A DNA stretch of 64,000 nucleotides from Micromonospora parva (GTDB lineage Bacteria; Actinomycetota; Actinomycetes; Mycobacteriales; Micromonosporaceae). Location: NCBI RefSeq assembly GCF_000718515.1, contig NZ_JNZS01000025.1, positions 21,282 to 85,281 on the forward strand, read 5' to 3'. Below, one piece after another: positions 1 to 9,150 of the stretch. The notes under the pieces are model-generated. The model was not told the origin of the DNA. It worked only from the letters and a program-made list of their open reading frames with translations, and ran no database searches. The translations under genes were made by a program, and so were the position numbers. Numbering within the stretch: the first letter of the stretch is position 1; each line of letters begins with the position of its first letter.

Positions 1-1744
1 GGGACTCGCGGACCACCGTGACCCGGATCTGACCCGGGTAGGTCAGCTCCTCCTCGATCTGCTTGGCCACGTCCCGGGCCAGCACGGCCGCCCCGATGTC
101 GTCCACGTCGTCCGGCTTGACCATCACCCGGATCTCCCGGCCGGCCTGCATGGCGAAGACCTTGTCCACGCCGAGCTTGCCGGCGGCGATCTCCTCGATC
201 CGCTCCAGCCGCTTGACGTACGCCTCCAGGCTCTCCCGGCGCGCGCCCGGCCGACCACCGGAGCAGGCGTCGGAGGCCTGGGTGAGCACTGCCTCGATGG
301 TCTGCGGCGGCACCTCGTTGTGGTGCGCCTCGATGGCGTGCACCACGTCCTCGTGCTCGCCGTACTTGCGGGCTAGGTCCGCGCCGATGATGGCGTGGCT
401 GCCCTCCACCTCGTGGGTGAGCGCCTTGCCGATGTCGTGCAGGAACGCCGACCGCTTGATGATGGGCACATCCAACCGCAGTTCGGCGGCCATGATGCCG
501 GCGATGTGGGCGGTCTCGACCAGGTGCTTGAGCACGTTCTGCCCGTACGAGGTGCGGTAGCGCAGCCGACCGAGCAGGGAGACCAGCTCCGGGTGGATCT
601 CGGTGATGCCGACCTCGACCAGGGCGTCCTCGGCGGCGCGCAGGCAGAGCTGCTCCACCTCCTGCCGGGCCAGGTCGTAGACCTCCTCGATCCGGTGCGG
701 GTGGATGCGCCCGTCCAGCACCAGCTTCTCCAGGGTCACCCGGCCCACCTCCCGACGGACCGGGTCGAAGCAGGAGAGCAGCACCGCCTCGGGGGTGTCG
801 TCGATGATCAGGTTGACACCGGTCACCGACTCGAAGGCGCGGATGTTGCGCCCCTCCCGGCCGATGATCCGCCCCTTCATCTCGTCACCGGGCAGGTGCA
901 GGACGCTGACCACGCTCTCCGCGGTCTGCTCGCTGGCGACCCGCTGGATCGCGTCCACCACGATGTGTCGGGCCCGCTGCTCGGCCGTGTTGCGCGCGTC
1001 GGACTCGATGTCCCGCACGAGCAACGCCGCCTCCCGCTTGGCCTGGGTCTCGATGGCGTCGATCAGCTCCAGCCGCGCGGATTCGGCGGTGAGCCCGGCG
1101 ACGCGTTCCAACTCCCGGCGGCGCAACTCCTCCGACTCGGCCAGCTCGGCCTCCCGCTGGGCGAGCGCGGCCTCCCGGGCGGCGAGGGCGGCCTTCGCGG
1201 CGGTGAGCTGCCGCTCCCGCTCGGCGAACCGCTCCACCTCTTCGGTGTGCATCCGCTCCCGCTCGTCCATCCGGGCGGCCCGACGTTCCACCTCGGCGGC
1301 CTGCTCCCGGGTCGTGGCGGCGAGCACCGCCACCTCCCGCTCTCCGCTGCGCCGGGCTGCCGTACGCAACTGCTCGGCGTCCGCCTCGGCCTGCTTGTGG
1401 GCGCGCTCCAGAACGGTGTCCGCCTCGGCCCGGGCGTCGTCGAGGACCCGACGCGCCTCGGCGCGGGCCGCTTTCGCCTCGGCCTTCGCCGCCGCCGCCT
1501 CGGTGCGGGCCGCAGCGGCCGCTGACTTCGCCACGTCGATCGTGCTGTTCGCCTGGTCCGCCGCGGTCCGCAGGGCAGCGAGGGACTGCTCCTGCCGGTC
1601 CTTCTCGGCGATGAAGGCGGGGTCCTCCGGAGCCGGCGCGGCGCCCATCCGGCGCAGTGTCCGGATGCCGACCAGCACGGCCCCGATCACCACCACCGCG
1701 AGGACGAGGACGGCCGCGAGGAGCACGACGTCGAAGGCGTTCAT
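1..1744 (-). CDS. rny: Ribonuclease Y (3' end cut by window edge)
   Basis: Membrane-anchored endoribonuclease that starts mRNA turnover. The frame reads from ATG at 1744 to the window edge, about 581 codons, so only the last few residues should be missing. Visible in order: one N-terminal membrane segment (about residues 4-26), a long Ala/Glu/Arg-rich coiled coil (about 35-225), a KH RNA-binding domain with KGRIIGREGRNIR near 290, and an HD domain with HDIGKALTHEVEGSHA near 434. The C-terminal block contains VFAMQAGREIRVMVKP. Length is slightly above Bacillus RNase Y because the coiled coil is long. The upstream neighbour lies more than 500 bases away, so it probably has its own promoter, which I could not locate. 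Confidence 0.93.
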   Translation of the reverse strand, partial: MNAFDVVLLAAVLVLAVVVIGAVLVGIRTLRRMGAAPAPEDPAFIAEKDRQEQSLAALRTAADQANSTIDVAKSAAAAARTEAAAAKAEAKAARAEARRVLDDARAEADTVLERAHKQAEADAEQLRTAARRSGEREVAVLAATTREQAAEVERRAARMDERERMHTEEVERFAERERQLTAAKAALAAREAALAQREAELAESEELRRRELERVAGLTAESARLELIDAIETQAKREAALLVRDIESDARNTAEQRARHIVVDAIQRVASEQTAESVVSVLHLPGDEMKGRIIGREGRNIRAFESVTGVNLIIDDTPEAVLLSCFDPVRREVGRVTLEKLVLDGRIHPHRIEEVYDLARQEVEQLCLRAAEDALVEVGITEIHPELVSLLGRLRYRTSYGQNVLKHLVETAHIAGIMAAELRLDVPIIKRSAFLHDIGKALTHEVEGSHAIIGADLARKYGEHEDVVHAIEAHHNEVPPQTIEAVLTQASDACSGGRPGARRESLEAYVKRLERIEEIAAGKLGVDKVFAMQAGREIRVMVKPDDVDDIGAAVLARDVAKQIEEELTYPGQIRVTVVRES

Positions 1745-2299
1745 GCCGGGACCCCGTCGGGTCTACCGATGAACCTGTGCCGCCGCCCCGCCATGGCCGC
1801 CTCCCCTAACGTCGAGACCGCAGCGACCGTGCCGAGGGCACACTCCTGCGGCTGTGGACGCCCGACCGGAGCGGCTGGCCGTGGATAGCTTTCTCCGCCG
1901 GCGGTGCCCGCAGGCAGCGTCGGCGACCGGGTGCAGTTGTCGCAGCGATCCGGACCGGCCTGTCCGGAACTGCTGCCAAAGGCCGCGGAGTCGGCCAAAG
2001 TGATGCTGTTCTGTTACGCGATCTATGTTGTGCGCTTAGCCTGCGCTGGTCGGGCAATGTGAGCCTGTATGGCGAGGCTAGGTCGCCGGGGGTGCTCTGG
2101 TCAAGGACTCATGATCAAACCCCCCGAACGGAGAGAAGTCGTACCGTCACCACGCGCTGACATCGCGCCGGACAGGAGAGGACAAACTCCGCGAGGTGCA
2201 CCGCCCGCCGGACACGTCGGGCCTGCTCAGCGCCGTCCAGCCGGCTCTCAGACAAGGCCGACGACCCTGCCAGGTGTGACCCATCCGTCTCATCACACG
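1745..2299. other. Intergenic stretch without a supported gene
   Basis: 555 bases between the rny start and the 3' end of the keto-acid cleavage gene. Open frames here lack Shine-Dalgarno sequences and domain-like content. The part around 1990-2060 is the least GC-rich and may hold the rny promoter, but I see no convincing -35/-10 pair. Confidence 0.4.
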
Positions 2300-3001
2300 T
2301 CAGCTGGCTCCCACCGCCACCGCTGCCGTGACCAAGGCCGCGTTGTCCGCGGCCGGTGAGCCGTCCGGTAGGCACACCGTGTCCTCAAGGCCGATCCGGG
2401 TGGCCAGGCCCCGGCGTACCGCCTCGGCGAGGACCGGCCAGGTCGCCGGCCCCTCGGCGTGCAGCAGCACCGACGGCGCGTCCGCCGGCAGCGCGGCGAG
2501 GATCCGGGCGGCGTCGGCCAACGCGACCGCCACGTCCTCAGCCATGCACTCGACCAGCAACCGCCCGGCCGGCACCCGCCACCTGCGGTACGCCGCGACC
2601 GCGTCAAGCGTCCACAGCCCTGCCTCGACGAGCACACCGCGCTCGTGCAGGGCGGCCGCGACCGCCTCGGCGCCGGGCTCGTGCGCGTTCACCGAGGCGA
2701 AGTCGGGCAGCACCTGCCAGGCCCGGACGGCGGCCACCCGCGCAGCCGGATCCGGCGAGATCCAGGCCCCGGTGCTCACCCCGACCGGCAGCCCCGGCCG
2801 GGCGGCACGGATCGCGGTCAGCGCGTCGGCGATCACCGCCGGCCGCAGCGACTCGGCACCAGCCTCGCGGGGATGGACGTGCACGGCCGCGACGCCGAGC
2901 GCCGCGCAGCGGGTCGCATCGGTGGCCAGCTCCGCCGCCGTCAGCGGCACCGCCGGATGGGCCCGTCGGTCACGCCCGCCGTTCAGACATGCCTTCAACA
3001 T
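2300..3001 (-). CDS. Beta-keto acid cleavage enzyme (BKACE, DUF849 family)
   Basis: Family members are zinc enzymes that condense a beta-keto acid with acetyl-CoA to give a CoA ester and acetoacetate; 3-keto-5-aminohexanoate cleavage enzyme is the founding case. The 233-residue protein opens MLKACLNGGRDRRAHP, has the metal-binding VHVHPRE strand (residues about 40-46), a NAHEPGAEA segment and the C-terminal GLEDTVCLPDG motif with the expected acidic ligand. It is shorter than the usual 270-310 residues, as in other actinobacterial members, and no frame break is seen. It follows recX by 49 bases on the same strand. The substrate cannot be told from sequence. Confidence 0.8.
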   Translation of the reverse strand: MLKACLNGGRDRRAHPAVPLTAAELATDATRCAALGVAAVHVHPREAGAESLRPAVIADALTAIRAARPGLPVGVSTGAWISPDPAARVAAVRAWQVLPDFASVNAHEPGAEAVAAALHERGVLVEAGLWTLDAVAAYRRWRVPAGRLLVECMAEDVAVALADAARILAALPADAPSVLLHAEGPATWPVLAEAVRRGLATRIGLEDTVCLPDGSPAADNAALVTAAVAVGAS

Positions 3002-3050
3002 CAGGCCCGCACCCCCATCGGGAGTCGCAGCGGACCGCTGAGCGGGCCGC

Positions 3051-3749
3051 TCACTCGGCCAGCCGGTTGTCGCGCTCCAACTCGCCCTCGGCGTCGGCGA
3101 GCGCGTCGGCGTCGATCTGCTCGGCGAACTCGGCCGCCTCGGCGCTCTGCGCGGCGAGCGCGTCCTTCACCGCCCGGATGGCCACACCAGGCGGGTAGCC
3201 CTTGCGGGCCAGCATGCCCACCAGCCGGCGGAAAACCGCGTCCGGCTCGCCCCGGGCGGTGCGCAGCTTGCGCTCCACGAGACTGCGGGCGGTGTCCGCC
3301 TCGGTCTCCTCGTCCAGCTCGCCCAGCGCCTCGGTGGCCACCTCGCCGTCCACACCCTTGCGGCGCAGCTCGTTGGCGAGCGCCCGGCGAGCGAGGCCCC
3401 GCCCGGCGTGCCGGCTGGACACCCACGCCCTCGCGAACGCGGCGTCATCGATGATGCCGACCTCGTCGTACCGGTCGAGGACCTCTGCCGAGACCTCCTC
3501 GGAGATGCCCCGCTTGGCCAGCGCCCCGGCCAGCTCGGCCCGGGTACGGGGCCGGACGGCCAGCTGGCGCAGGCAGATCTCACGGGCCACCTCGGACTCG
3601 TCCCGGGGAGGAGCCGGAGACTCGACGGCGTCGGCCTCCCCGGAACCACCCCGGCGGCCTCGCCGAGGGCGGGGCGGGTCGGTGGCGTCGCCCGTACGAG
3701 GCGGACTGGCATCCCAGCCCCGCCCCGTACGAGCGCGTCGTCCTGCCAC
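3051..3749 (-). CDS. recX: Regulatory protein RecX
   Basis: Inhibitor and modulator of RecA filaments. 232 residues. The first 55 or so are an Arg/Pro/Gly-rich tail typical of actinobacterial RecX; then come the helical modules with REICLRQLAVRPRTRAELAG, VLDRYDEVGIIDDAAFARAW and RRALANELRRKGV. It starts with GTG and lies 14 bases after the recA stop, so it is probably co-transcribed with recA and shares its damage induction. Confidence 0.93.
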   Translation of the reverse strand: MAGRRARTGRGWDASPPRTGDATDPPRPRRGRRGGSGEADAVESPAPPRDESEVAREICLRQLAVRPRTRAELAGALAKRGISEEVSAEVLDRYDEVGIIDDAAFARAWVSSRHAGRGLARRALANELRRKGVDGEVATEALGELDEETEADTARSLVERKLRTARGEPDAVFRRLVGMLARKGYPPGVAIRAVKDALAAQSAEAAEFAEQIDADALADAEGELERDNRLAE

Positions 3750-3763
3750 GGGTCAGCGACCGG

Positions 3764-4810
3764 TCAGAAGTCGACCGGCGGCAGCTCCGGGCCACCGGCG
3801 GCGTCACCCGCGCCGACCCCGACGCCGAGCTTCTCCAGGATCTTCTTCTCGATCTCGGCGGCCACGTCCGGGTTTTCCTTCAGGAACTCCCGAGCCTTCT
3901 CCTTGCCCTGGCCGAGCTGGTCGCCGTCGTACGTGTACCACGCTCCGGACTTGCGGATGATCGCCTGCTCCACGCCGACGTCGATCAGCGAGCCCTCCCG
4001 CGAGATGCCCTTGCCGTACATGATGTCGAACTCGGCCTGCTTGAACGGCGCGGCGACCTTGTTCTTCACGACCTTGACCCGGGTGCGGTTACCGACCACG
4101 TCGGTGCCGTCCTTGAGGCTCTCGATGCGTCGCACGTCGAGCCGGACCGAGGCGTAGAACTTCAGCGCCCGACCACCGGTGGTGGTCTCCGGGCTGCCGA
4201 ACATCACGCCGATCTTTTCCCGCAGCTGGTTGATGAAGATCGCCGTGGTGCCGGTGTTGCTGAGCACACCGGTGATCTTCCGGAGCGCCTGGCTCATCAG
4301 CCGGGCCTGGAGGCCCACGTGGCTGTCGCCCATCTCGCCCTCGATCTCGGCACGGGGCACCAGGGCCGCCACCGAGTCGATCACGATGATGTCCAGAGCG
4401 CCGGAGCGGATCAGCATGTCCGCGATCTCCAGCGCCTGCTCGCCGGTGTCCGGCTGAGAGACCAGCATCGCGTCGGTGTCGACGCCGAGGGCCTTCGCGT
4501 ACTCCGGGTCGAGCGCGTGCTCGGCGTCGATGAAGGCGGCGATCCCGCCGTTGCGCTGGGCGTTGGCCACCGCGTGCAGTGCCACGGTGGTCTTACCGCT
4601 GGACTCGGGACCGTAGACCTCGACCACCCGGCCACGCGGCAGACCACCCACGCCGAGCGCCACGTCGAGCGCGATGGAGCCGGTCGGGATCACGGCGGTC
4701 TGGATGACCGGCCGCTCCCCCAGCCGCATCACCGAGCCCTTGCCGAACTGCTTGTCAATCTGAGCGAGAGCAAGGTCGAGTGCCTTCTCCCGGTCAGGCC
4801 CTGCTGCCAT
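3764..4810 (-). CDS. recA: Recombinase RecA
   Basis: ATP-dependent strand-exchange protein and co-protease for LexA. From ATG 4810 it has 348 residues, the normal family length, opening [17 protein letters not shown]. Walker A is GPESSGKT at 67-74; [15 protein letters not shown] and the loop [14 protein letters not shown] are present. The ATG has a GGGGTGG Shine-Dalgarno. A second in-frame GTG at 4858 would add 16 residues and sits exactly 6 bases behind a TAGCGT -10 box, the geometry of leaderless actinobacterial starts, so both starts may be used. No intein is present. Confidence 0.95.
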   Translation of the reverse strand: MAAGPDREKALDLALAQIDKQFGKGSVMRLGERPVIQTAVIPTGSIALDVALGVGGLPRGRVVEVYGPESSGKTTVALHAVANAQRNGGIAAFIDAEHALDPEYAKALGVDTDAMLVSQPDTGEQALEIADMLIRSGALDIIVIDSVAALVPRAEIEGEMGDSHVGLQARLMSQALRKITGVLSNTGTTAIFINQLREKIGVMFGSPETTTGGRALKFYASVRLDVRRIESLKDGTDVVGNRTRVKVVKNKVAAPFKQAEFDIMYGKGISREGSLIDVGVEQAIIRKSGAWYTYDGDQLGQGKEKAREFLKENPDVAAEIEKKILEKLGVGVGAGDAAGGPELPPVDF

Positions 4811-4864
4811 GGTTGCCACCCCTGCCTTCGCCGGCGTCTTTGCTGAGCTTCGCGTCACGCGGAC

Positions 4865-4887
4865 ACGCTAGGCGCTAGGTCCGACAG
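4865..4887 (-). promoter_or_regulatory. PafBC-type (RecA-NDp) promoter of recA
   Basis: On the minus strand CTGTCGGAC (4887-4879), eight bases, then TAGCGT (4870-4865). This follows the known LexA-independent damage motif TTGTCRGTG-N8-TANNNT, keeping the TGTCRG core, the 8-base gap and the -10 box. Six bases later comes GTG 4858. Confidence 0.7.
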
Positions 4888-4941
4888 AAAACCAGCCGAC
4901 GGGCCGCGAGCTGTGGACGAGCACCCCGCTGTGGACAATAG

Positions 4942-4957
4942 CCGAACAGGTGTACGA
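4942..4957 (-). promoter_or_regulatory. LexA SOS box upstream of recA
   Basis: CCGAACAGGTGTACGA matches the actinobacterial SOS palindrome TCGAAC-N4-GTTCGA at 10 of 12 fixed positions. It lies about 55 bases upstream of the PafBC-type element, as in mycobacterial recA, giving dual LexA and PafBC control. Confidence 0.75.
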
Positions 4958-4994
4958 CTCGACAAGCGACACGCGGAACCGGCGAAAAGGCTGC

Positions 4995-5195
4995 TCAGCG
5001 TAGTCGAGCGGGCACCCGGTCGGGGTAGGCGGCGCAGACCGCCCGCCACACCACGTGCGTCTGCTCCCCCGCCGCCAGGGCCTGCTCGATGGTCCGTCCG
5101 CCGAGCTGGGACAGCACCTGATCGCGGGCGATGCTGGCCGCGTAGCCGGGCCCGAACGCCTCGTCCAGCCGCGTCCAGAAGTCGGTCAGCCGCAC
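4995..5195 (-). CDS. DUF3046 family small protein
   Basis: 66-residue cytosolic protein starting with GTG 5195 behind GAGGAGGG. It opens MRLTDFWTRLDEAFGPGYA and contains VLSQLGGRTIEQALAAG and the closing VWRAVCAAYPDRVPARLR, the hallmarks of DUF3046, an actinobacterial family of unknown role usually found beside recA. The start codon lies 5 bases after the stop of the MFS gene, so the two are probably coupled. It ends upstream of the recA damage promoter. Confidence 0.88.
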   Translation of the reverse strand: MRLTDFWTRLDEAFGPGYAASIARDQVLSQLGGRTIEQALAAGEQTHVVWRAVCAAYPDRVPARLR

Positions 5196-5200
5196 AGTTA

Positions 5201-6592
5201 TCAGCCCTCCTCGTCCGGTGCCCCGATCGGCACCGGGCGCAACGCTAGCGCCACCAGGGGCGCCACCGCGACCGCCGCGAGCAGGGTGAGCACGGGATAT
5301 CCGGCGAACTGCATGACAAACCCGCTGACCACGGCCGCGCCGGCCCCGGCCAGTCCCATGATCAGGTCGGAGAGCCCTTGGACGCTCGGCCGCACCCCGG
5401 CCGCCACCGACTCGGACAGCAGGGTCGAGCCGGCCACCATCGTCCCCGACCAGCCCAGCCCGAGCAGGACCAGACCGACCGAGAGCCGAGGCGTGTGGTG
5501 CCCGGCGGTGCCGGCGACCGCGCAGGCGGCCAGCAGCAGCCCGACCCCGCCGAGGATCACCGCCCGTCGACCGAGCCGGTCGGTGAGCCAACCGACCACC
5601 GGGGAGAACGCGTACATGCCGGCGATGTGCAGGCTCAGCACGATGCCGACCAGCCGCAACACGTCGGCGTCGGCGTGCGACTCACCGAGCCGGACCGGCG
5701 TCATCGCCATCACCGCCACCATCACCAGGTGACCCACCGCCACGGCGGCGATGCCGAGTCGGGCGGCGGGCTGTCCGCGTACCACCGACCAGGCCGCCCG
5801 CATCCCGGCGGCGCGTGGCGCGCGCACCCCGACCGGCGCGGCGGCCGGCCGCCCGGCACCACCCGCCGCCGGCGCCTCGGCCGCCACCGCGGTCGCCGTC
5901 GCATCGGCGGCCGACGGACGGTCGGCGGCAGGTGTGTCGGCGGCCGCGAGCCGCCGCGCGGTGAGCAGCGGGTCGGGCCGGAGCAACCCGAGGAGTACGA
6001 CGGCAGCCAGCACGAAGGCGGCCGCGCTGAACGCGAACGGGCCGGCCAGTGGGGGCAGCCCCCAGCCGGTGGTGACCCGGTCGGCCAGCGCGGCGAAGTT
6101 CGGCGCGGCCACCGCACCGATGGTGGTGGCCCAGACGATCAGGGAGAGCTGCCGCCCCCGGCGGGCCGGCTCGGCGAGGTCCACGGCCGTGTACCGGGCC
6201 TGCAGGTTCGCGGCGGTGCCCCCGCCGAAGAGCAGCATGCCGAGGAAGAGCAGCGGCACCCAGCGGGTGGCAGCGGCCAGCACCACCAGCACGCCGCCGA
6301 CGGCGCCGACCGCGTACGCCAGCGCCAGACCCGGCCGGCGACCGTGCCGCGCCATGATCCGGGTGACCGGGACGGCGAGCAGCGCGGCACCGACCACCCC
6401 GGCGCTCTGCGCGACACCGGCCACCGCGGTCCCGGCGATCCGGGCCGCGAGCAGCGCGCCCACGGCGATGCCGATGGTCACGCCGATCCCGCCGATGATC
6501 TGGGTGGTGAAGAGCAGCCGCAGGGTGCGCCGCTGGATCGACGCGACGTCGGGTCGGACGCCGGTACGCGGTGCGGTCAGGTCGGTCGCCAT
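5201..6592 (-). CDS. MFS transporter
   Basis: Twelve-helix major facilitator superfamily permease of 463 residues, substrate unknown. ATG 6592 (MATDLTAPRTGV) is chosen because AGGAG lies 6 bases upstream. Motif-A-like loops are seen (RIMARHGRRPGLALAYA after TM2 and WLTDRLGRRAVILGG in the second half). A hydrophilic Ala/Pro-rich linker of about 45 residues separates the six-helix halves, as in drug-efflux-like MFS members. It is followed directly by the DUF3046 gene. Confidence 0.85.
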   Translation of the reverse strand: MATDLTAPRTGVRPDVASIQRRTLRLLFTTQIIGGIGVTIGIAVGALLAARIAGTAVAGVAQSAGVVGAALLAVPVTRIMARHGRRPGLALAYAVGAVGGVLVVLAAATRWVPLLFLGMLLFGGGTAANLQARYTAVDLAEPARRGRQLSLIVWATTIGAVAAPNFAALADRVTTGWGLPPLAGPFAFSAAAFVLAAVVLLGLLRPDPLLTARRLAAADTPAADRPSAADATATAVAAEAPAAGGAGRPAAAPVGVRAPRAAGMRAAWSVVRGQPAARLGIAAVAVGHLVMVAVMAMTPVRLGESHADADVLRLVGIVLSLHIAGMYAFSPVVGWLTDRLGRRAVILGGVGLLLAACAVAGTAGHHTPRLSVGLVLLGLGWSGTMVAGSTLLSESVAAGVRPSVQGLSDLIMGLAGAGAAVVSGFVMQFAGYPVLTLLAAVAVAPLVALALRPVPIGAPDEEG

Positions 6593-6708
6593 CGGCGCTC
6601 CTGTCGGAAGGGGTGAACTCATCCTCGCGCACCCGCACCGACCAGCGGCAGTGGGTTTTGCCACCAGCCGAACCGGTCGCCCCGCCCGGCCCTCCCGGTA
6701 CGCCCCCT

Positions 6709-7293
6709 TCACCCCTGCGATCGTGGTGTCTCCGGTGGACCGGGCAGCAGGGATGCCAGCCGACGGATCCGGGTCAGGGTGAGCGCGGCGACGGCCGCAC
6801 TGACGGCGGCGACCACGCCGAAGATCACCGCGAAGCCCTCGTTGTCGGCGGCGAGCAGAGCGAGCAGGATCAGCCCCAGGGCGGTGACCAGGACGGACAG
6901 CAGCGCCGCCCAGGTGGCCCGCCGCTGTCCGGCGAGATAGCCGGGCAGGTCGGCCCGCACCACGTCGTCCTCGGGCACGGTGCCGGTGCGCACTGCCTGG
7001 CGCAGCGGGTACCCCTCGGGATCCTGCCGAGCCTCGCCCACCACGCGCTGCGCCAGATAGATCGAGGGGCCGATCCAGACGGCGTTCAGGGCGGCGCCCA
7101 GCACGGCTTCGTCAAGTGCTTCCTGTCGGTCGAAGAGCCAGCGCATCGGCAGCCCGATGAGCACCGTCATCGGCACCCAGTACACGGCCATGAGCTGCAA
7201 GCCGGTCGCCCGCGCGAAGAACCGCCTCCCTCTCCCGCGACGCCCGGCGGCCGCGGTGGCGCGACGCTCCTCGTTGTCAACGTCCATCGACAT
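6709..7293 (-). CDS. Four-helix membrane protein of unknown function
   Basis: 194 residues with a charged Arg-rich N-terminus, two hydrophobic segments near residues 32-75, a cytosolic loop, and two more near 125-175. I do not recognise a family. ATG 7293 has a poor Shine-Dalgarno; ATG 7287 is an alternative. It lies between the terminator-like hairpin at 7332 and the MFS gene, on the same strand. Confidence 0.6.
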   Translation of the reverse strand: MSMDVDNEERRATAAAGRRGRGRRFFARATGLQLMAVYWVPMTVLIGLPMRWLFDRQEALDEAVLGAALNAVWIGPSIYLAQRVVGEARQDPEGYPLRQAVRTGTVPEDDVVRADLPGYLAGQRRATWAALLSVLVTALGLILLALLAADNEGFAVIFGVVAAVSAAVAALTLTRIRRLASLLPGPPETPRSQG

Positions 7294-7331
7294 CCGTTAC
7301 CCGCGCACACGACCCGGGACACACTGTCGAC

Positions 7332-7372
7332 CGTGGACAGCTTCCGTTCCGTGCGAACGGAAACTGTCCACG
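7332..7372 (-). terminator. Strong 18-bp hairpin after the amine oxidase gene
   Basis: Arms 7332-7349 and 7355-7372 pair over 18 bases with one mismatch (CGTGGACAG...CTGTCCACG) around a 5-base loop. It begins 23 bases past the oxidase stop. There is no U-tract, as is common for actinobacterial intrinsic terminators. Confidence 0.65.
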
Positions 7373-7394
7373 ATCTGGACGGCGCACGGTCGGG

Positions 7395-8999
7395 TCAGCC
7401 CGCCATCACCCGCTGGTGCAGCGCGGAGACCGCCGAACGCGCCGCCACGAACGCGCCGTGCTGCCAGGCCACCTCGTGGCTGAGCCAGTCCCCGGCGAAG
7501 TAGACCCGTCCGGCCGGCTGGAGCAGCAGGTTGTAGCCGGCCGTGCCGTACCGGGGTGAGGTCCAGGCGCCCTCGATGTAGCGGGTCCGGTCCCAGGCGT
7601 GGGAGTACGAGGTGACCAGCTCACTGCGGTACTTGTCGCCGTGGATCTTCACACCCTGGCTGACCGCGCGCTCGGCGCGCTGCTCCGGGGTCAGCCCGCT
7701 GTACGCCCTGGCGTTCGCCCCGGTGTTGTAGTAGCCGACGACCAGGCCGCGCTTGCCGTGGAAGCCGTACGACGGGTACCAGATGTGCGACAGGTCCAGG
7801 TCGGTCTCGGTGATGCCGCCGTAGATCCGCTGATCGGTCTCCCACCAGCGGCTGCGGTACTCCAGGCCGATCTTGCCGGAGGCGGTGACCGGGAAGTCGG
7901 CCAGGGCCGCGGTCACCGCCGTGCCGAGATTGTGCGGCACCCGGGCCATCAGGTGCGGCGGCAGCGCGGCCACGCAGTAGTCGGCGGTGATCTGCGACTG
8001 CCGGCCATGCTGTCGGTAGGTCACCTCGACCCGGCTGCCCCGGTCGGTCACCGCTGTCACCTCGGCGTCGAGTCGGATCCGGTGCGCGCCCACCGCCCGG
8101 GCCAGGGCTCGGGGGATCTGGTCCATCCCGCCGACCGGTTGGAACATCAGCATCGCCTGGTCGTAGCCGAACTCGAAGGAGAAGTACCGGCCGATGTTGC
8201 TGGCGAACACGTCGGAGAGCGCCGGCGGCGTGCCGAGCGGGGTCCCCACGTCGTTGCCCGCACCCGGGTACGCGGAGAAGCCCCGACGGCTCGTCCCCGT
8301 GTACGCCCAGTCGCTGCCCCGTCCGCCGATCGCGCCGAAGCTCTGCAGGAACGACAACAGCCGCTCGCGGTCCTCCGAGCTGAGTCGGGCGTCCAACGCG
8401 CCCTGGTCGGTGGCCTTCGCCAGCAACTCCGAGACGTAGCCGTACACGTCGGCCTTGGCGGTGCGGTACCGGACCGGCGCGGTCATCCCGGCGGACTCGT
8501 TGTAGATCCAGGCGTCGGCGTTCTGGTTGGTGAAGACCTCGACGGGTACGCCCAGTTCCCGGCAGTAGTCCATGGTGACCATCCACTGTGCGATCCGCCC
8601 CGGGCCGGCGTTGAAGTAGACGCCGTCGGAGAAGCCGGCCCGCTGCGTGCGTCCGTCCAGGTCGGTCTCGACGTCGCCGCCCCGGATGGTCAGGTTCCGA
8701 CCACCGACGCGGTGCCGCGCCTCCAGGATGGTGCAGTGGTAACCGGCCTTGCCCAACTCGTACGCGGTGGTCAGCCCGGCGATGCCGCCGCCGAGTACGA
8801 CCACGCTGGCGCCGGACCGCCCGGTGAGGGTGAAGTCGGACCGCTCCGGAGGCCGGAACGCCGGGGTGACCGACGCCGCCGCGCTGGGGGCCAGCCCCAT
8901 GGCACCCATCGTGGCGAGCATCGCTCCGGCCCCACCGCTGATCCCGACCGAGCGCAGGAACCCACGCCGGCTGACCATCGACTGCGTCTGATCGCTCAT
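7395..8999 (-). CDS. Flavin monoamine/L-amino-acid oxidase family protein, Tat-exported
   Basis: FAD enzyme of 534 residues expected to oxidise an amine or amino acid outside the cytoplasmic membrane. ATG 8999 (MSDQTQSMVSRRGFLRSVG) follows GGGGAGG. SRRGFL starts a twin-arginine signal with an Ala/Gly-rich hydrophobic stretch. The dinucleotide-binding VVLGGGIAGLTTAYELGKAG is at about 66-85, followed by EARHRVGGR, and the C-terminal FAD motif is YFAGDWLSHEVAWQHGAF. These are the order and motifs of the amine oxidase family. The substrate cannot be assigned. Confidence 0.85.
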   Translation of the reverse strand: MSDQTQSMVSRRGFLRSVGISGGAGAMLATMGAMGLAPSAAASVTPAFRPPERSDFTLTGRSGASVVVLGGGIAGLTTAYELGKAGYHCTILEARHRVGGRNLTIRGGDVETDLDGRTQRAGFSDGVYFNAGPGRIAQWMVTMDYCRELGVPVEVFTNQNADAWIYNESAGMTAPVRYRTAKADVYGYVSELLAKATDQGALDARLSSEDRERLLSFLQSFGAIGGRGSDWAYTGTSRRGFSAYPGAGNDVGTPLGTPPALSDVFASNIGRYFSFEFGYDQAMLMFQPVGGMDQIPRALARAVGAHRIRLDAEVTAVTDRGSRVEVTYRQHGRQSQITADYCVAALPPHLMARVPHNLGTAVTAALADFPVTASGKIGLEYRSRWWETDQRIYGGITETDLDLSHIWYPSYGFHGKRGLVVGYYNTGANARAYSGLTPEQRAERAVSQGVKIHGDKYRSELVTSYSHAWDRTRYIEGAWTSPRYGTAGYNLLLQPAGRVYFAGDWLSHEVAWQHGAFVAARSAVSALHQRVMAG

Positions 9000-9150
9000 A
9001 ACGGCCTCCCCTACAAGATCGACTCGCATGAGTCTGCAGAGACGCTGTTACGTGGATCGCGCGACGCCGTTTCCGGTAGGTATCAGCCTCACTCGATGAC
9101 AGGGGATGGCCGCCACTCGCCTGGCCGTCGCGGGGGCGTCTTCAGCAACG

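Noticed and set aside
2069..2359. A 96-codon plus-strand frame upstream of rny
   Set aside because: No Shine-Dalgarno, low-complexity Arg/Pro/His composition, and it runs into the 3' end of the keto-acid cleavage gene.
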